Shown here one piece after another: positions 1 to 7,770 of a DNA stretch of 64,000 nucleotides (the first letter of the stretch is position 1; each line of letters begins with the position of its first letter). The DNA comes from Chitinibacter sp. GC72 (GTDB taxonomy: Bacteria; Pseudomonadota; Gammaproteobacteria; Burkholderiales; Chitinibacteraceae). The notes under the pieces were generated by a model. That model did no database searches, was not told where the DNA came from, and saw nothing but the letters and a program-made list of their open reading frames with translations. The DNA is taken from the NCBI RefSeq assembly GCF_009760905.1, contig NZ_VIRW01000010.1:35388-99387 (forward strand), in the 5' to 3' direction. A program made the translations under genes and the position numbers.

Positions 1-219
1 ATTAATTAAAGCGGTGCCGATTTTTGGGTGCCCAAAGATCAATAATTGCGTGGGGGCCAATTCCAATTGCTGCTGCTTGGCCTGCGCTTGATGATCGATT
101 TGGGCAAAAATCGTCGCGCCTTTGCTCTGAATCGCGGAACTTAAGCGGGCAATCGTTTCGCTAAAGTCATACGCCGAGGCGATTTTGTCGATGCCAAAGG
201 CGTTCGGTTCTTCACACAT
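1..219 (-). CDS. DUF302 domain protein, C-terminus cut by window edge
   Basis: A reading frame begins with ATG at 219 on the minus strand and runs off the window start, giving 73 residues. It contains ATIFAQIDH and the signature LLIFGHPKIGTALI, which are typical of the DUF302 family of small proteins of uncertain function, often found near redox or metal-response genes. The start lies only 3 bp after the glutaredoxin stop codon, so the two are very probably co-transcribed. No signal peptide is seen. The domain assignment is by motif recall; the biochemical role is unknown. Confidence 0.8.
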   Translation of the reverse strand, partial: MCEEPNAFGIDKIASAYDFSETIARLSSAIQSKGATIFAQIDHQAQAKQQQLELAPTQLLIFGHPKIGTALIN

Positions 220-222
220 GGA

Positions 223-486
223 CTACACCCCTGCTTGTGCCAACCAAACCGGCAATTGGCCAGATTGATCAAGGGCTAATAAATCGGTAAAACCACCGAC
301 GTGTCGATCACCAATAAAAATCTGCGGGACCGAGCGACGCGCGGTGCGCTCTACCATGGTGGCAAATTCGTCTGGATTTTGATCAACTAAAATTTTGTTC
401 ACGGCTAAACCTTTGCGCGCGAGCAAATTTTCAGCCTGAACGCAAAATGGGCAAGAACGGGTGCTGTAGAGGGTGATGGTTGACAT
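223..486 (-). CDS. grxC: glutaredoxin, GrxC type (87 aa)
   Basis: Small cytoplasmic thiol-disulfide oxidoreductase that uses glutathione to reduce protein disulfides. The dithiol active site CPFC is at residues 12-15, the cis-proline loop SVPQIFI holds Pro54, and the glutathione-binding GGF-D element is at about 64-67. The length matches class I glutaredoxin 3. The frame is open further upstream, but the start at 486 is chosen because the fold begins there (MSTITLY) and AAAGGAGA precedes it at a good distance. It is followed after 3 bp by the DUF302 gene, which suggests a two-gene unit. The family is certain; the symbol is by similarity only. Confidence 0.93.
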   Translation of the reverse strand: MSTITLYSTRSCPFCVQAENLLARKGLAVNKILVDQNPDEFATMVERTARRSVPQIFIGDRHVGGFTDLLALDQSGQLPVWLAQAGV

Positions 487-548
487 GTTGCGTCTCCTTT
501 TTCTTAAACCATTGCGCTCGCCAGAGCGAACTAGCAACTGGATATGAC

Positions 549-597
549 GGGTATATCGCCAAGATCATTTCTGATCATTGTATGTGGCGATATACCC
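549..597. terminator. Inverted repeat, likely terminator between YHS and glutaredoxin genes
   Basis: GGGTATATCGCC at 549-560 is perfectly complementary to GGCGATATACCC at 586-597, giving 12-bp arms around 25 nt that contain a smaller GATCA/TGATC dyad. It lies 9 bp past the stop of the YHS gene on the minus strand and ahead of the glutaredoxin gene. There is no long T run, so it may end transcription weakly or protect a 3' end. It belongs to a set of similar GGGTAT...ATACCC hairpins in this window. Confidence 0.6.
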
Positions 598-606
598 ATG
601 GGTTAA

Positions 607-1104
607 TTACAAATCTTTCGGTGCTTTATCCTTGATCGACGGCCATTCCATATTGGCTTTCTTCAGATTGCCCGGCACGTCTTCCAGCCATTTCTTCTGT
701 ACTTCTTTATTCACATTCAGGTACAGCTTGCCATCCACAATCTTCCAAGCTTGTGGATCACCATCCAACTTCTTGTCCAAAGCCACGCCCATCGCGCAGA
801 AGCCGCCAAACTGGGGTGCGTATTGCGCTGGGTTCGCAGTGAACTTGTCGCGGTTGGCTTTGCTAGCAAAGTGATAAGTCACGCCATCGTGCTGCGCGCT
901 GTAAGCGGCATTGCCCAAGGTTGGCGCTTTAGCGGTGAAGTACGCCACTGGGTCGTAGCCTTTCAGGCCAACGCCTTGTTCGTCCACATTCACTGAGGCG
1001 GTCGACGTTTCGTCATAGGCCATGGCAGTGCTCGGTACAGCCGCCAAGAATGCGAAGCCAGACATCAAAGTTGCGGCGATCAGGGTTTTGCGAAGATTCA
1101 ACAT
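607..1104 (-). CDS. Exported YHS domain protein (165 aa)
   Basis: Predicted periplasmic protein. Residues 1-29 form a signal peptide (positive RK, hydrophobic core, AMA before the likely cleavage site). The YHS domain at about 45-105 begins with the hallmark GYDPVAYF and includes a TYHF-SK-NRDKF segment and the single-cysteine GGFCAMG. YHS domains are found in metal-handling and oxidation-related proteins, but the substrate of this type is not established. AAAGGAC precedes the ATG. It lies 62 bp downstream of the AhpD-like gene and is probably co-transcribed with it. Confidence 0.85.
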   Translation of the reverse strand: MLNLRKTLIAATLMSGFAFLAAVPSTAMAYDETSTASVNVDEQGVGLKGYDPVAYFTAKAPTLGNAAYSAQHDGVTYHFASKANRDKFTANPAQYAPQFGGFCAMGVALDKKLDGDPQAWKIVDGKLYLNVNKEVQKKWLEDVPGNLKKANMEWPSIKDKAPKDL

Positions 1105-1166
1105 GGGATAAGTCCTTTTAAAAAATAAATAGTCAGTCGTGAGGGTGTTACGGGTTAAATCATTAA

Positions 1167-1703
1167 TTAAGCTAAAGTCACTTTCGGGAAGTCGATTTCC
1201 AGGCGGCTGGCTTTGCCCAAGATATTGGTCAGCAAATTCATGCCGACGTGGGTAATAATCTCGACGATGTCCGCATCGCTAAAACCAGCGTTACGCGCTT
1301 CGATCAATTCGGCGGTGGTGATTTCGCCTTTGTGCTCAGCCAAAGAGCGCGCCAATTCCACGGCAATCGCCGCTTTCGCGTCTTGGCTAGTACCGGCACG
1401 GTTAGCCGCGATTTCGTCGCCATTCAAACCTGCGCCTTTACCGATTGCGGTGTGCGCTGACAGGCAGTATTCGCAAGAATTTTGCTGCGCCAAAGCTAGG
1501 GCGATACGTTCACGCGTTTGCAAATCTAGGCTGCCTTCTTTCGCAATGCCGTGCAGACCGAGGAAGGCGCGCAGTGCAGCGGGTGAATTGGCAAACACTT
1601 TCAAGAAGTTCGGCACAATGCCCAGCTGAGCGTGGATGGCATCAAACAAAGCTTGTTGTTCGGCAGTTGCAGTTTCAGTAGTAACGACGTTAATGCGGCT
1701 CAT
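1167..1703 (-). CDS. Carboxymuconolactone decarboxylase family (AhpD-like) protein, 178 aa
   Basis: Alpha-helical AhpD-like fold. The redox motif CEYCLSAH places Cys77, Cys80 and His84 as in alkylhydroperoxidase D-type proteins, which relay electrons through a CxxC dithiol. The length of 178 residues fits the AhpD-like rather than the short decarboxylase subgroup. The start at 1703 is chosen over an upstream in-frame ATG because AAGGAAAAA lies just before it and homologues begin at this point. The gene faces a divergent LysR regulator (start 1829), a layout in which the regulator usually controls its neighbour. A role in peroxide or electrophile defence is inferred. Confidence 0.88.
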   Translation of the reverse strand: MSRINVVTTETATAEQQALFDAIHAQLGIVPNFLKVFANSPAALRAFLGLHGIAKEGSLDLQTRERIALALAQQNSCEYCLSAHTAIGKGAGLNGDEIAANRAGTSQDAKAAIAVELARSLAEHKGEITTAELIEARNAGFSDADIVEIITHVGMNLLTNILGKASRLEIDFPKVTLA

Positions 1704-1828
1704 GATTTTTTCCTTTAGATTTAAGAAGTTCACTCGGTGTTGAGCGAATGAGTGCATTGTGCCGATCTTCACTTGAAAGAAGAATCCACATGAATGACAA
1801 TAGATTGTTGCTAAAAATGGAATAAATC

Positions 1829-2728
1829 ATGGATCGCTTTCATCAGATGACCGTCTATGTGGCGGTGGCCGAAACCGAGAGCTTTGCCGCCGCAGCGCGC
1901 AAGCTGGCGATGTCGCCGCCAGCAGTCACCCGCGCAGTGGCTGCCTTGGAAGAAGATTTGGGCGTGAAACTGTTAAACCGCACCACGCGCTATGTGCGAG
2001 TAACCGATGCAGGGCAACGCTATCTGGACGATGCGCGGCGGATTTTGGCCGAAGTGCAAGAAGCGGACGAAGTGGCTGCCGGCATTAACGCCGAGCCGCG
2101 CGGCCATCTGACCATTACCGCACCAGTGCTATTTGGCCAGTTGTATGTGATGCCGCAGGTAGTGAAATTTTTGCAGCGCTACCCGGATGTCGATGTGTCG
2201 GCAATGTTTCTCGATCGGGTGGTGAATATGCTCGAAGAAGGCGTGGACGTGGGTATCCGCATCGGCGCTTTGCCCGACAGCACGATGCGGGCAATACGGG
2301 TGGGGCAAGTGCGCCGCGTACTGTGCGCCTCGCCCGAATATTTGGCGCAATATGGCATCCCGCAAACCCCGCAAGATTTGCTGCAGCACCAGATCGTAGC
2401 CGCCAGCAGCATTAGCCCCACGGTGGAATGGAAGTTTGGCGAAGATGAGCACAGCAAAGTCGTGCGCATCAAACCGCGCATTACCGTCACCAGTAATGAT
2501 GGGGCGATTTCAGCGGTGCGCCATGGCGCGGGAATTACGCGCCTGATGTCGTATCAGGTGGCGGCGCATTTGCAGAGCGGCGAACTCAAAACGGTACTGG
2601 GTGAATTTGAAGCCAAACCATTGCCGATTCATGTGGTACACCGCGAAGGCCGCCATGGCTCGGCCAAGATTCGCGCTTTTGTTGATTTTATGGCGCAGGC
2701 ACTCAAAGAAAACAGCGCGCTTAACTAG
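1829..2728 (+). CDS. LysR-family transcriptional regulator (299 aa)
   Basis: Typical LysR-type regulator. The N-terminal winged helix-turn-helix is at about residues 4-61 (SFAAAARKLAMSPPAVTRAV), followed by a periplasmic-binding-protein-like effector domain to about residue 292, as in the CrgA-like group. It is divergent from the AhpD-like gene with 125 bp between starts, so it likely controls the AhpD-YHS genes and itself. No effector can be read from the sequence. It converges on the dppA-like gene, with 66 bp between stop codons and no clear terminator. Confidence 0.92.
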   Translation: MDRFHQMTVYVAVAETESFAAAARKLAMSPPAVTRAVAALEEDLGVKLLNRTTRYVRVTDAGQRYLDDARRILAEVQEADEVAAGINAEPRGHLTITAPVLFGQLYVMPQVVKFLQRYPDVDVSAMFLDRVVNMLEEGVDVGIRIGALPDSTMRAIRVGQVRRVLCASPEYLAQYGIPQTPQDLLQHQIVAASSISPTVEWKFGEDEHSKVVRIKPRITVTSNDGAISAVRHGAGITRLMSYQVAAHLQSGELKTVLGEFEAKPLPIHVVHREGRHGSAKIRAFVDFMAQALKENSALN

Positions 2729-2794
2729 GTACCGTCTTGCCCTCATGCAAACCCTGCCATGGAGCGATCAGCGCGCTGCTGCTGGCCCGCGTGC

Positions 2795-4375
2795 TTACTG
2801 GCTGCGTACGTTGAGCCAGTTTTGCCGCCCGAACGGGTTGACGACATAGCCTGAGACTTTGGGCGTGGTAATCACCGAAGTTAGCGGGTGCGCCAGCGGT
2901 ATCCACAAAGCTTGCTGTGCGATGATTTTTTGCGCGGCCTGATATTGATTGCTGCGCTCATTGATATTGGCCGTGGTGCGGCCTTTCTTGATCAGTGCAT
3001 CGAGCTGTGGCAGGCAGAAACGGGCGAAATTGAGCCCCGATTCGAGCGAGGCGCAGGCAAATTGCGGCGTCAGGAAATTATCCGGGTCACCATTGTCGCC
3101 GCTCCAGCCCATAAACAGAATGTCATGTTCGCCCGCTTTGGCACGCTTGATTAATTCACCCCATTCAATGGTTTTTAGCTCGGCGCGAACGCCGATTTTC
3201 GCCAGATCGGCTTGCAGCAATTCGCCACCCAGCCGTGGATTCGGGTTCAGTGTGCTGCCTGCCGGACGAATCCAGATTGTGGTATCAAAGCCATTGGGAA
3301 AGCCGGCTTTAGCGAGCAGCGCTTTGGCCTTGGTTGAGTTGTAGCTGGTTTCCTTGTCGCCCAGATAGCTCCACGTTGCAGGTGGCAGCGGGCTATTGGC
3401 CGCAGTCGCGGTGCCTTGGAAAACTTGATTTAGATAGGTTTTCTGGTCGAAAGCCAGTTTGAGCGCCTGACGGACTTCCACCTTGTCCAAGGGTTTGTGC
3501 TGCGTATTGAGTGCGACAAAAGCGGTGGCAAACATCGGTGTGCTGAGCACTTTCAGGTTTTTATCCTGCTGCGCGGCGGTGATTTCCTGCGGTTTGGGGC
3601 CGAGCGCAATCTGGCATTCGCCAGCTTTGACTTTTTGTACCCGCACCACCGGATCCGGGGTGATGGCGTAGATTAATTTATCCGATTTGGGCTTGCCGCC
3701 AAAATACTGTGGGTGGGCATCAAAGCGGATTACGGCGTCTTTTTGAAAGCTGCGCAATGCAAATGGGCCGGTGCCAATCGGTTTGCTGTTGAACGCATTT
3801 TGCTGATTTGTGGCCAGTAGCTGGGCGGCGTATTGCGCTGAATAAATCGACGCAAAACCCATGCTCAGCAAGGGCAGGAAAGTGGCGTCGGCCTGCTGCA
3901 AAGTAAATTGCACGGTCAAATCGTCGATTTTGCGGATGTCCTTAACCAGCTTGCCTAACCCAAATGATTGGGCGTGCGGGTAGCCGTTGGGGGCGCTGGC
4001 ATGCCAGGGGTGATTGGGGTCGAGCATGCGCTGGAAGCTGAAAATGACATCGTCGGCATTCAGAGCCCGGGTGGGCTGGAAATAATCGGTGCGCTGAAAC
4101 GCCACCTTCGCTCGCAGCTTGAAAGTGTATTGCAGCCCATCTGCGCTCACTTGCCATTGTTGCGCCAGGCTGGGCACCAGCTTGCCGCTACTGGCATCGT
4201 ATTCAAGCAGCCGGTTGAAAATGGTGTCGGCCGCCGCGTTGGTATTGGTCAGCGAATTGTATTGCACCACGTCAAAACCATCGGGGCTGGCTTCGGTGCA
4301 CACGGTCAAGGCTTTGCTGTGTGATATACCGCTAAGGAGTATGCCGATTAAGGCAATGGCTGGATTGATGTTCAT
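2795..4375 (-). CDS. dppA: Peptide ABC transporter substrate-binding protein, DppA-like (526 aa)
   Basis: Periplasmic solute-binding protein of family 5. A signal peptide covers about residues 1-22. The body carries DppA-type features: SPDGFDVVQYN near the N-terminus, ALNADDVIFSFQRMLDP, KPIGTGPFALRSF and near the end GWSGDNGDPDNF and GYVVNPFG. These match dipeptide-binding DppA better than OppA or SapA. AGAGGT precedes the ATG. No permease or ATPase genes are adjacent, so it is an orphan that would have to work with a transporter encoded elsewhere or as a chemotaxis ligand receptor. The specificity is inferred from motif similarity only. Confidence 0.88.
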   Translation of the reverse strand: MNINPAIALIGILLSGISHSKALTVCTEASPDGFDVVQYNSLTNTNAAADTIFNRLLEYDASSGKLVPSLAQQWQVSADGLQYTFKLRAKVAFQRTDYFQPTRALNADDVIFSFQRMLDPNHPWHASAPNGYPHAQSFGLGKLVKDIRKIDDLTVQFTLQQADATFLPLLSMGFASIYSAQYAAQLLATNQQNAFNSKPIGTGPFALRSFQKDAVIRFDAHPQYFGGKPKSDKLIYAITPDPVVRVQKVKAGECQIALGPKPQEITAAQQDKNLKVLSTPMFATAFVALNTQHKPLDKVEVRQALKLAFDQKTYLNQVFQGTATAANSPLPPATWSYLGDKETSYNSTKAKALLAKAGFPNGFDTTIWIRPAGSTLNPNPRLGGELLQADLAKIGVRAELKTIEWGELIKRAKAGEHDILFMGWSGDNGDPDNFLTPQFACASLESGLNFARFCLPQLDALIKKGRTTANINERSNQYQAAQKIIAQQALWIPLAHPLTSVITTPKVSGYVVNPFGRQNWLNVRSQ

Positions 4376-4442
4376 GAATATACCTCTGGTTTTTAAATCG
4401 GCTAAGGCTGTGTTGTTGTTCTTGATGTCGCCGTGTTTGTTG

Positions 4443-4787
4443 CTAGCGATGCTGCTGTTCTTCCGGTGCCAGCAGCGCGTATCCGTATTTATTTAGTATT
4501 TCTTTGGCTTTTGCCAGCTGTTTATCGCTACGCGAGACCTTGTGTTCTTTGCTGGCGGGGATATGTACATCTAGGCCGTATTGTTGCAGCCAACTGCGGA
4601 TCAATTGCAGGCTTTTTTCTCCCAGGCCCGGGATATGCAGCAGATGCCGGTAACTGATTGCAGCTACTTCTTGCGGGGTAAAGTATTCGCGGTCCAAATG
4701 ATTTTTTAGCGCATTGATCTGCCGATTGGTCAGTGGGGCATAACAGCCATCAAAGTCGCTGGCTGCTGGACTTTGTTTTCGATGCAT
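4443..4787 (-). CDS. Small helix-hairpin-helix protein, RNAP alpha-CTD-like (114 aa)
   Basis: Not a recognised named gene. The central segment (about residues 40-75, HLLHIPGLGEKSLQLIRSWL) has the helix-hairpin-helix pattern with IPGLGEKS, as in the C-terminal domain of RNA polymerase alpha, so DNA or protein binding is likely. The flanks are polar; the C-terminus is rich in K, E and Q. An in-frame TTG lies directly before the ATG at 4787; ATG is preferred. It sits 67 bp upstream of the dppA-like gene on the same strand and 17 bp after the hydrolase gene, so it may be in one transcript with both. Confidence 0.6.
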   Translation of the reverse strand: MHRKQSPAASDFDGCYAPLTNRQINALKNHLDREYFTPQEVAAISYRHLLHIPGLGEKSLQLIRSWLQQYGLDVHIPASKEHKVSRSDKQLAKAKEILNKYGYALLAPEEQQHR

Positions 4788-4804
4788 CAATTTGCCCCAT
4801 TGTT

Positions 4805-5413
4805 TTACTGAGAGATGTCCAGCTCAATCAGCATTTCTTGCTCATGGATTTTGCTAATCAGCTGCTCCAGCAGTTGCAAGCCTTCAGGCCATTGACCGTG
4901 CCCTGATTCGACATTGATGTGGCCACCGTTTTCTATCCAGTGCAGCTTGCTGCGCCAGCTCTGGCTCAATTGCACGGCACGATCCACGCTGCAGCTCGGA
5001 TCGTTATCGCTGGCGATTACCCAGCTGGTAAACGGCAGAGCAATCGACGGTAGCGGCATAAAGCCTTGAAATTCGTCGGGCGCCTCGGGCCGCTTTACAT
5101 CGGCCGGGGCAACGAGCAATACGCCTTGCACGGCTCGGTTGCGGCCAAATAGCGCCGCCCAGTGAGCCAACGTAGCGCAAGCGAGGCTGTGCGCCACAAT
5201 GATTGTGGGGGCGTCGCTCTCAGCAATTTTCTGCTCAAAGCTGCGCACCCAATCGGCGGCTTTGGGATGCTGCCAGTCGTCTTGCTCGATGCGCTCGATT
5301 TGCGGGTATTGCTGTTGCCAGATCGATTGCCAGTGGTCGGCGGGCGAATTATTCCAGCCCGGGGCAATCAGGATGCGGTTTCCGGCGCTCAGCCAGCGTT
5401 CAATGGTCGCCAT
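4805..5413 (-). CDS. RBBP9/YdeN-family alpha/beta hydrolase (202 aa)
   Basis: Predicted cytoplasmic serine hydrolase. The N-terminal strand ILIAPGWNNSPADHWQS is typical of the RBBP9/YdeN family. The nucleophile is Ser76 in AHSLA (commonly AHSLG), the acid is probably Asp136 or Asp138 in ASDNDP, and the base is His165 in NGGHIN. The length of about 200 residues matches the family. Substrates of bacterial members are not settled. It lies 30 bp downstream of the stand-alone EAL gene on the same strand and is probably co-transcribed. Confidence 0.87.
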   Translation of the reverse strand: MATIERWLSAGNRILIAPGWNNSPADHWQSIWQQQYPQIERIEQDDWQHPKAADWVRSFEQKIAESDAPTIIVAHSLACATLAHWAALFGRNRAVQGVLLVAPADVKRPEAPDEFQGFMPLPSIALPFTSWVIASDNDPSCSVDRAVQLSQSWRSKLHWIENGGHINVESGHGQWPEGLQLLEQLISKIHEQEMLIELDISQ

Positions 5414-5443
5414 AAGGTATGCTCGATCTAAAGCTTGTTATTT

Positions 5444-6169
5444 TTAGAGTGGACGGTAATTTGGGCGAGCCAGGAAAAAGCCTTGCAGGCCATCCACGCC
5501 ACTATCCAGTGCGATGCTTTTTTCGATTTGCGTCTCGACACCTTCGGCAATGACCTGACTGCCTGCGTCGTGTAGCAGCGACACCAGCTTGGCGTAGCCT
5601 TGCCGGGCTTTGTCCTGCTGGGCGGCCAGCGCCAGAATATGGCGGTCAAGCTTGACGAAATCAGGCTCAAGCAGCCAGAGCCGGTCCAGATTGGCCATGC
5701 CGTGGCCAAAATCATCCAGCGCAATCCGGTAGCCTTTGGCGCGGTAGTTTTTCACTGCGCGGCCGATTGCGCTGGCATCGACGGCGACGGTTTCGTTTTC
5801 CAGCAATTCGGGGTGAACATTTAAAAACAGCAGCCGGTTCGATTGGGCATAGCTGCTGTAATTCATCACATGCAGGGTGCGGCATAGGCGGTCAAAAGCG
5901 ACCAGTTTGTGACCTTGCCGTGCCGAGGCAAAAGCCTGCGGCGGCGAAATGGCTTTATCGCGCACTGAGGCGCGCAGCAAGGCTTCGTCGGCAAAGTGGT
6001 GATTATGGCGATCAAAAATCGGCTGAAACGCCGACGCGAGCGTGGAGCCCAGCGCCTTGACCAGAATGCCGCGCAGCGAATCGACCTGAAACAGGCTTTC
6101 TGGCCAGTCGCGGGCAATTTCGGGCGGCACCGGCAAGCGCTCGCTTGCTTGTATATGTGGCCAGTTCAT
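5444..6169 (-). CDS. Stand-alone EAL domain protein, probable c-di-GMP phosphodiesterase (241 aa)
   Basis: One EAL domain without an obvious partner domain. The signature residues are present: EALLR, NVHPELL (Asn metal ligand region), DDFGHG, DFVKLDR with the catalytic-site Lys, and EGVET. It is therefore likely active in hydrolysing c-di-GMP to pGpG, although DDFGHG replaces the usual DDFGTG. The start at 6169 is preferred over an upstream in-frame ATG because AAGGAT precedes it and the sequence before it has no family features. It is the first gene of a minus-strand group with the RBBP9-like hydrolase. Confidence 0.88.
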   Translation of the reverse strand: MNWPHIQASERLPVPPEIARDWPESLFQVDSLRGILVKALGSTLASAFQPIFDRHNHHFADEALLRASVRDKAISPPQAFASARQGHKLVAFDRLCRTLHVMNYSSYAQSNRLLFLNVHPELLENETVAVDASAIGRAVKNYRAKGYRIALDDFGHGMANLDRLWLLEPDFVKLDRHILALAAQQDKARQGYAKLVSLLHDAGSQVIAEGVETQIEKSIALDSGVDGLQGFFLARPNYRPL

Positions 6170-6259
6170 GGCGCAATCCTTCGCATGGAATGTATTTCTG
6201 TCCCGGGCATAGCCTGCGATGGCGTGGTTTGCCAACCGACCTGCTCAGAATGACCTATG

Positions 6260-6308
6260 GGGTATATGCCTATAGCCTTTTTTATGTATTGGCTGCAGGC
6301 ATATACCC
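6260..6308. terminator. Inverted repeat, likely terminator after sbp
   Basis: GGGTATATGCC at 6260-6270 pairs perfectly with GGCATATACCC at 6298-6308 (11-bp arms). The 27-nt centre has its own AGCC/GGCT dyad and a T run. It lies 42 bp past the sulfate-binding-protein stop, on the minus strand. The arms resemble those of the hairpin at 549-597. Confidence 0.6.
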
Positions 6309-6350
6309 TGTGGTGTGTGCCCGGCTGCTGCCGGGCAGGCGCAGTGGGCC

Positions 6351-7355
6351 TTATTTGCCTGCGCTGTAGATCTGGTCGAACACGCCGCCGTCGCTAAAGT
6401 GGGTTTTCTGCGCCTTGGCCCAGCCACCGAACACATCGTCGATGTCGAACAGTTTCACGTTCGGAAACTGCTTGGCGTACTTGGCCAGAACGGCTTTATC
6501 CTGCGGACGGTAGTAGTTTTGTGCGGCAATTTCCTGACCTTCTTTGGAATACAGGTAGTTCAGGTATTCGGTCGCCACTTTGCGCGTGCCTTTTTTGTCG
6601 ACGACTTTATCGACAATCGCCACCGGTGGCTCGGCCAGAATCGACAGGCTAGGCGCCACAATGTCGAATTTATCCGGGCCCAGCTCCTTGATCGCCAGCA
6701 CGGCTTCGTTTTCCCACGACAGGAATACATCACCCTGGCCGCGCTGTGTGAACGTCACCAGCGAGCCGCGTGCGCCGGTATCCAGAATCGGTACATTTTT
6801 AAACAGCTTCTGCACAAAATCACGTGCTTTGGCGTCGTTGCCGCCAGGCTGCTTGAGGGCGTATGCCCAGGCCGCCAGATAGTTCCAGCGCGCGCCGCCC
6901 GAGGTTTTCGGATTCGGTGTGATGACCTTGATGTCGTCGCGAATCAGGTCATTCCAGTCTTTGACCTTTTTCGGGTTGCCTTTGCGAACCAGAAAAACAA
7001 TGGTCGAGGTGTAAGGGCTGGCATTGTTCGGCAGCTTTTTCTGCCAGTCCGGGCTGAGCAATTTGCCTTTTTCAGCCAGCTCGTCAATGTCGTAGGCAAG
7101 GGCAAGGGTCACTACATCGGCTTCCAGTCCGTCGATGACCGACCGGCCTTGCTTGCCTGAGCCGCCGTGAGACTGGCGTACCGTCACATCGTCACCTGTT
7201 TTGGCTTTCCAGTGTTTGGCAAAGGCTTTGTTATATTCCTGATACAGCTCACGCGTTGGATCGTAAGACACATTCAGTAGCTCGATACTGGCGGCCAGGC
7301 TGGTGCCGCTGGCGATGGCAAGGGTAATTGCTGTAAGGGTGTGTTTGAGTTTCAT
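6351..7355 (-). CDS. sbp: Sulfate ABC transporter substrate-binding protein (334 aa)
   Basis: Periplasmic sulfate/thiosulfate-binding protein. A signal peptide covers about residues 1-21. Family features include [56 protein letters not shown] and FLSWENEA, all typical of Sbp/CysP. The length is normal. AAGGACAGGGA precedes the ATG. No CysTWA permease or ATPase genes are adjacent, so the rest of the transporter must be elsewhere. Sbp and CysP cannot be told apart with confidence from motifs alone. Confidence 0.93.
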   Translation of the reverse strand: MKLKHTLTAITLAIASGTSLAASIELLNVSYDPTRELYQEYNKAFAKHWKAKTGDDVTVRQSHGGSGKQGRSVIDGLEADVVTLALAYDIDELAEKGKLLSPDWQKKLPNNASPYTSTIVFLVRKGNPKKVKDWNDLIRDDIKVITPNPKTSGGARWNYLAAWAYALKQPGGNDAKARDFVQKLFKNVPILDTGARGSLVTFTQRGQGDVFLSWENEAVLAIKELGPDKFDIVAPSLSILAEPPVAIVDKVVDKKGTRKVATEYLNYLYSKEGQEIAAQNYYRPQDKAVLAKYAKQFPNVKLFDIDDVFGGWAKAQKTHFSDGGVFDQIYSAGK

Positions 7356-7770
7356 GATTCCCTGTCCTTGTGTTTTGGGTTGGCGAGGTGAATCATGCCA
7401 TCGAATTTATATTTCATATAATACTAATAAATTTTAGCTTTATAACTTTAATTTTATTGTTACGGTGAATGTCAGGATGCTGCTCAATCTCTTGCAGTGT
7501 CTTTGTGTTTGCCGCGCATTCAATTTATCCACAGAAAATGTGAACAAACCCGCGTTTGAAACGCAGTATTTCCTTTTGCATCAAGCATTTTGCTGCCTGA
7601 TTATTCTTTTGGCGAACAAACGTTCTGCGCTTTGTGTCGCTGTCTATACGCTTATTGATGATCACACGCTGGTGGTTTTTCACCCACTGCGCGGGCGGAT
7701 CAATGTATTTGCCCTCTGATCACGCTACACTGAACAGGCTGTTCATCAACACGTCATACTAGGGGTTGCG
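7356..7770. promoter_or_regulatory. Divergent intergenic region upstream of sbp (AT-rich)
   Basis: A 415-bp region between the divergent sbp and PAS-GGDEF-EAL genes. About 7400-7460 is very AT-rich with overlapping TATTATAT and TATAAATT words on the minus strand, a likely sbp promoter (sulfate genes are commonly CysB-regulated; no site could be assigned). A possible 84-codon frame at 7465-7719 has no recognisable features and is not annotated as a gene. Confidence 0.45.

Noticed and set aside
6315..7160. Long frame opposite sbp
   Set aside because: Shadow frame of sbp; its sequence has no recognisable domain.
7465..7719. 84-codon frame between sbp and the PAS-GGDEF-EAL gene
   Set aside because: No ribosome site or recognisable features, in an AT-rich promoter region.
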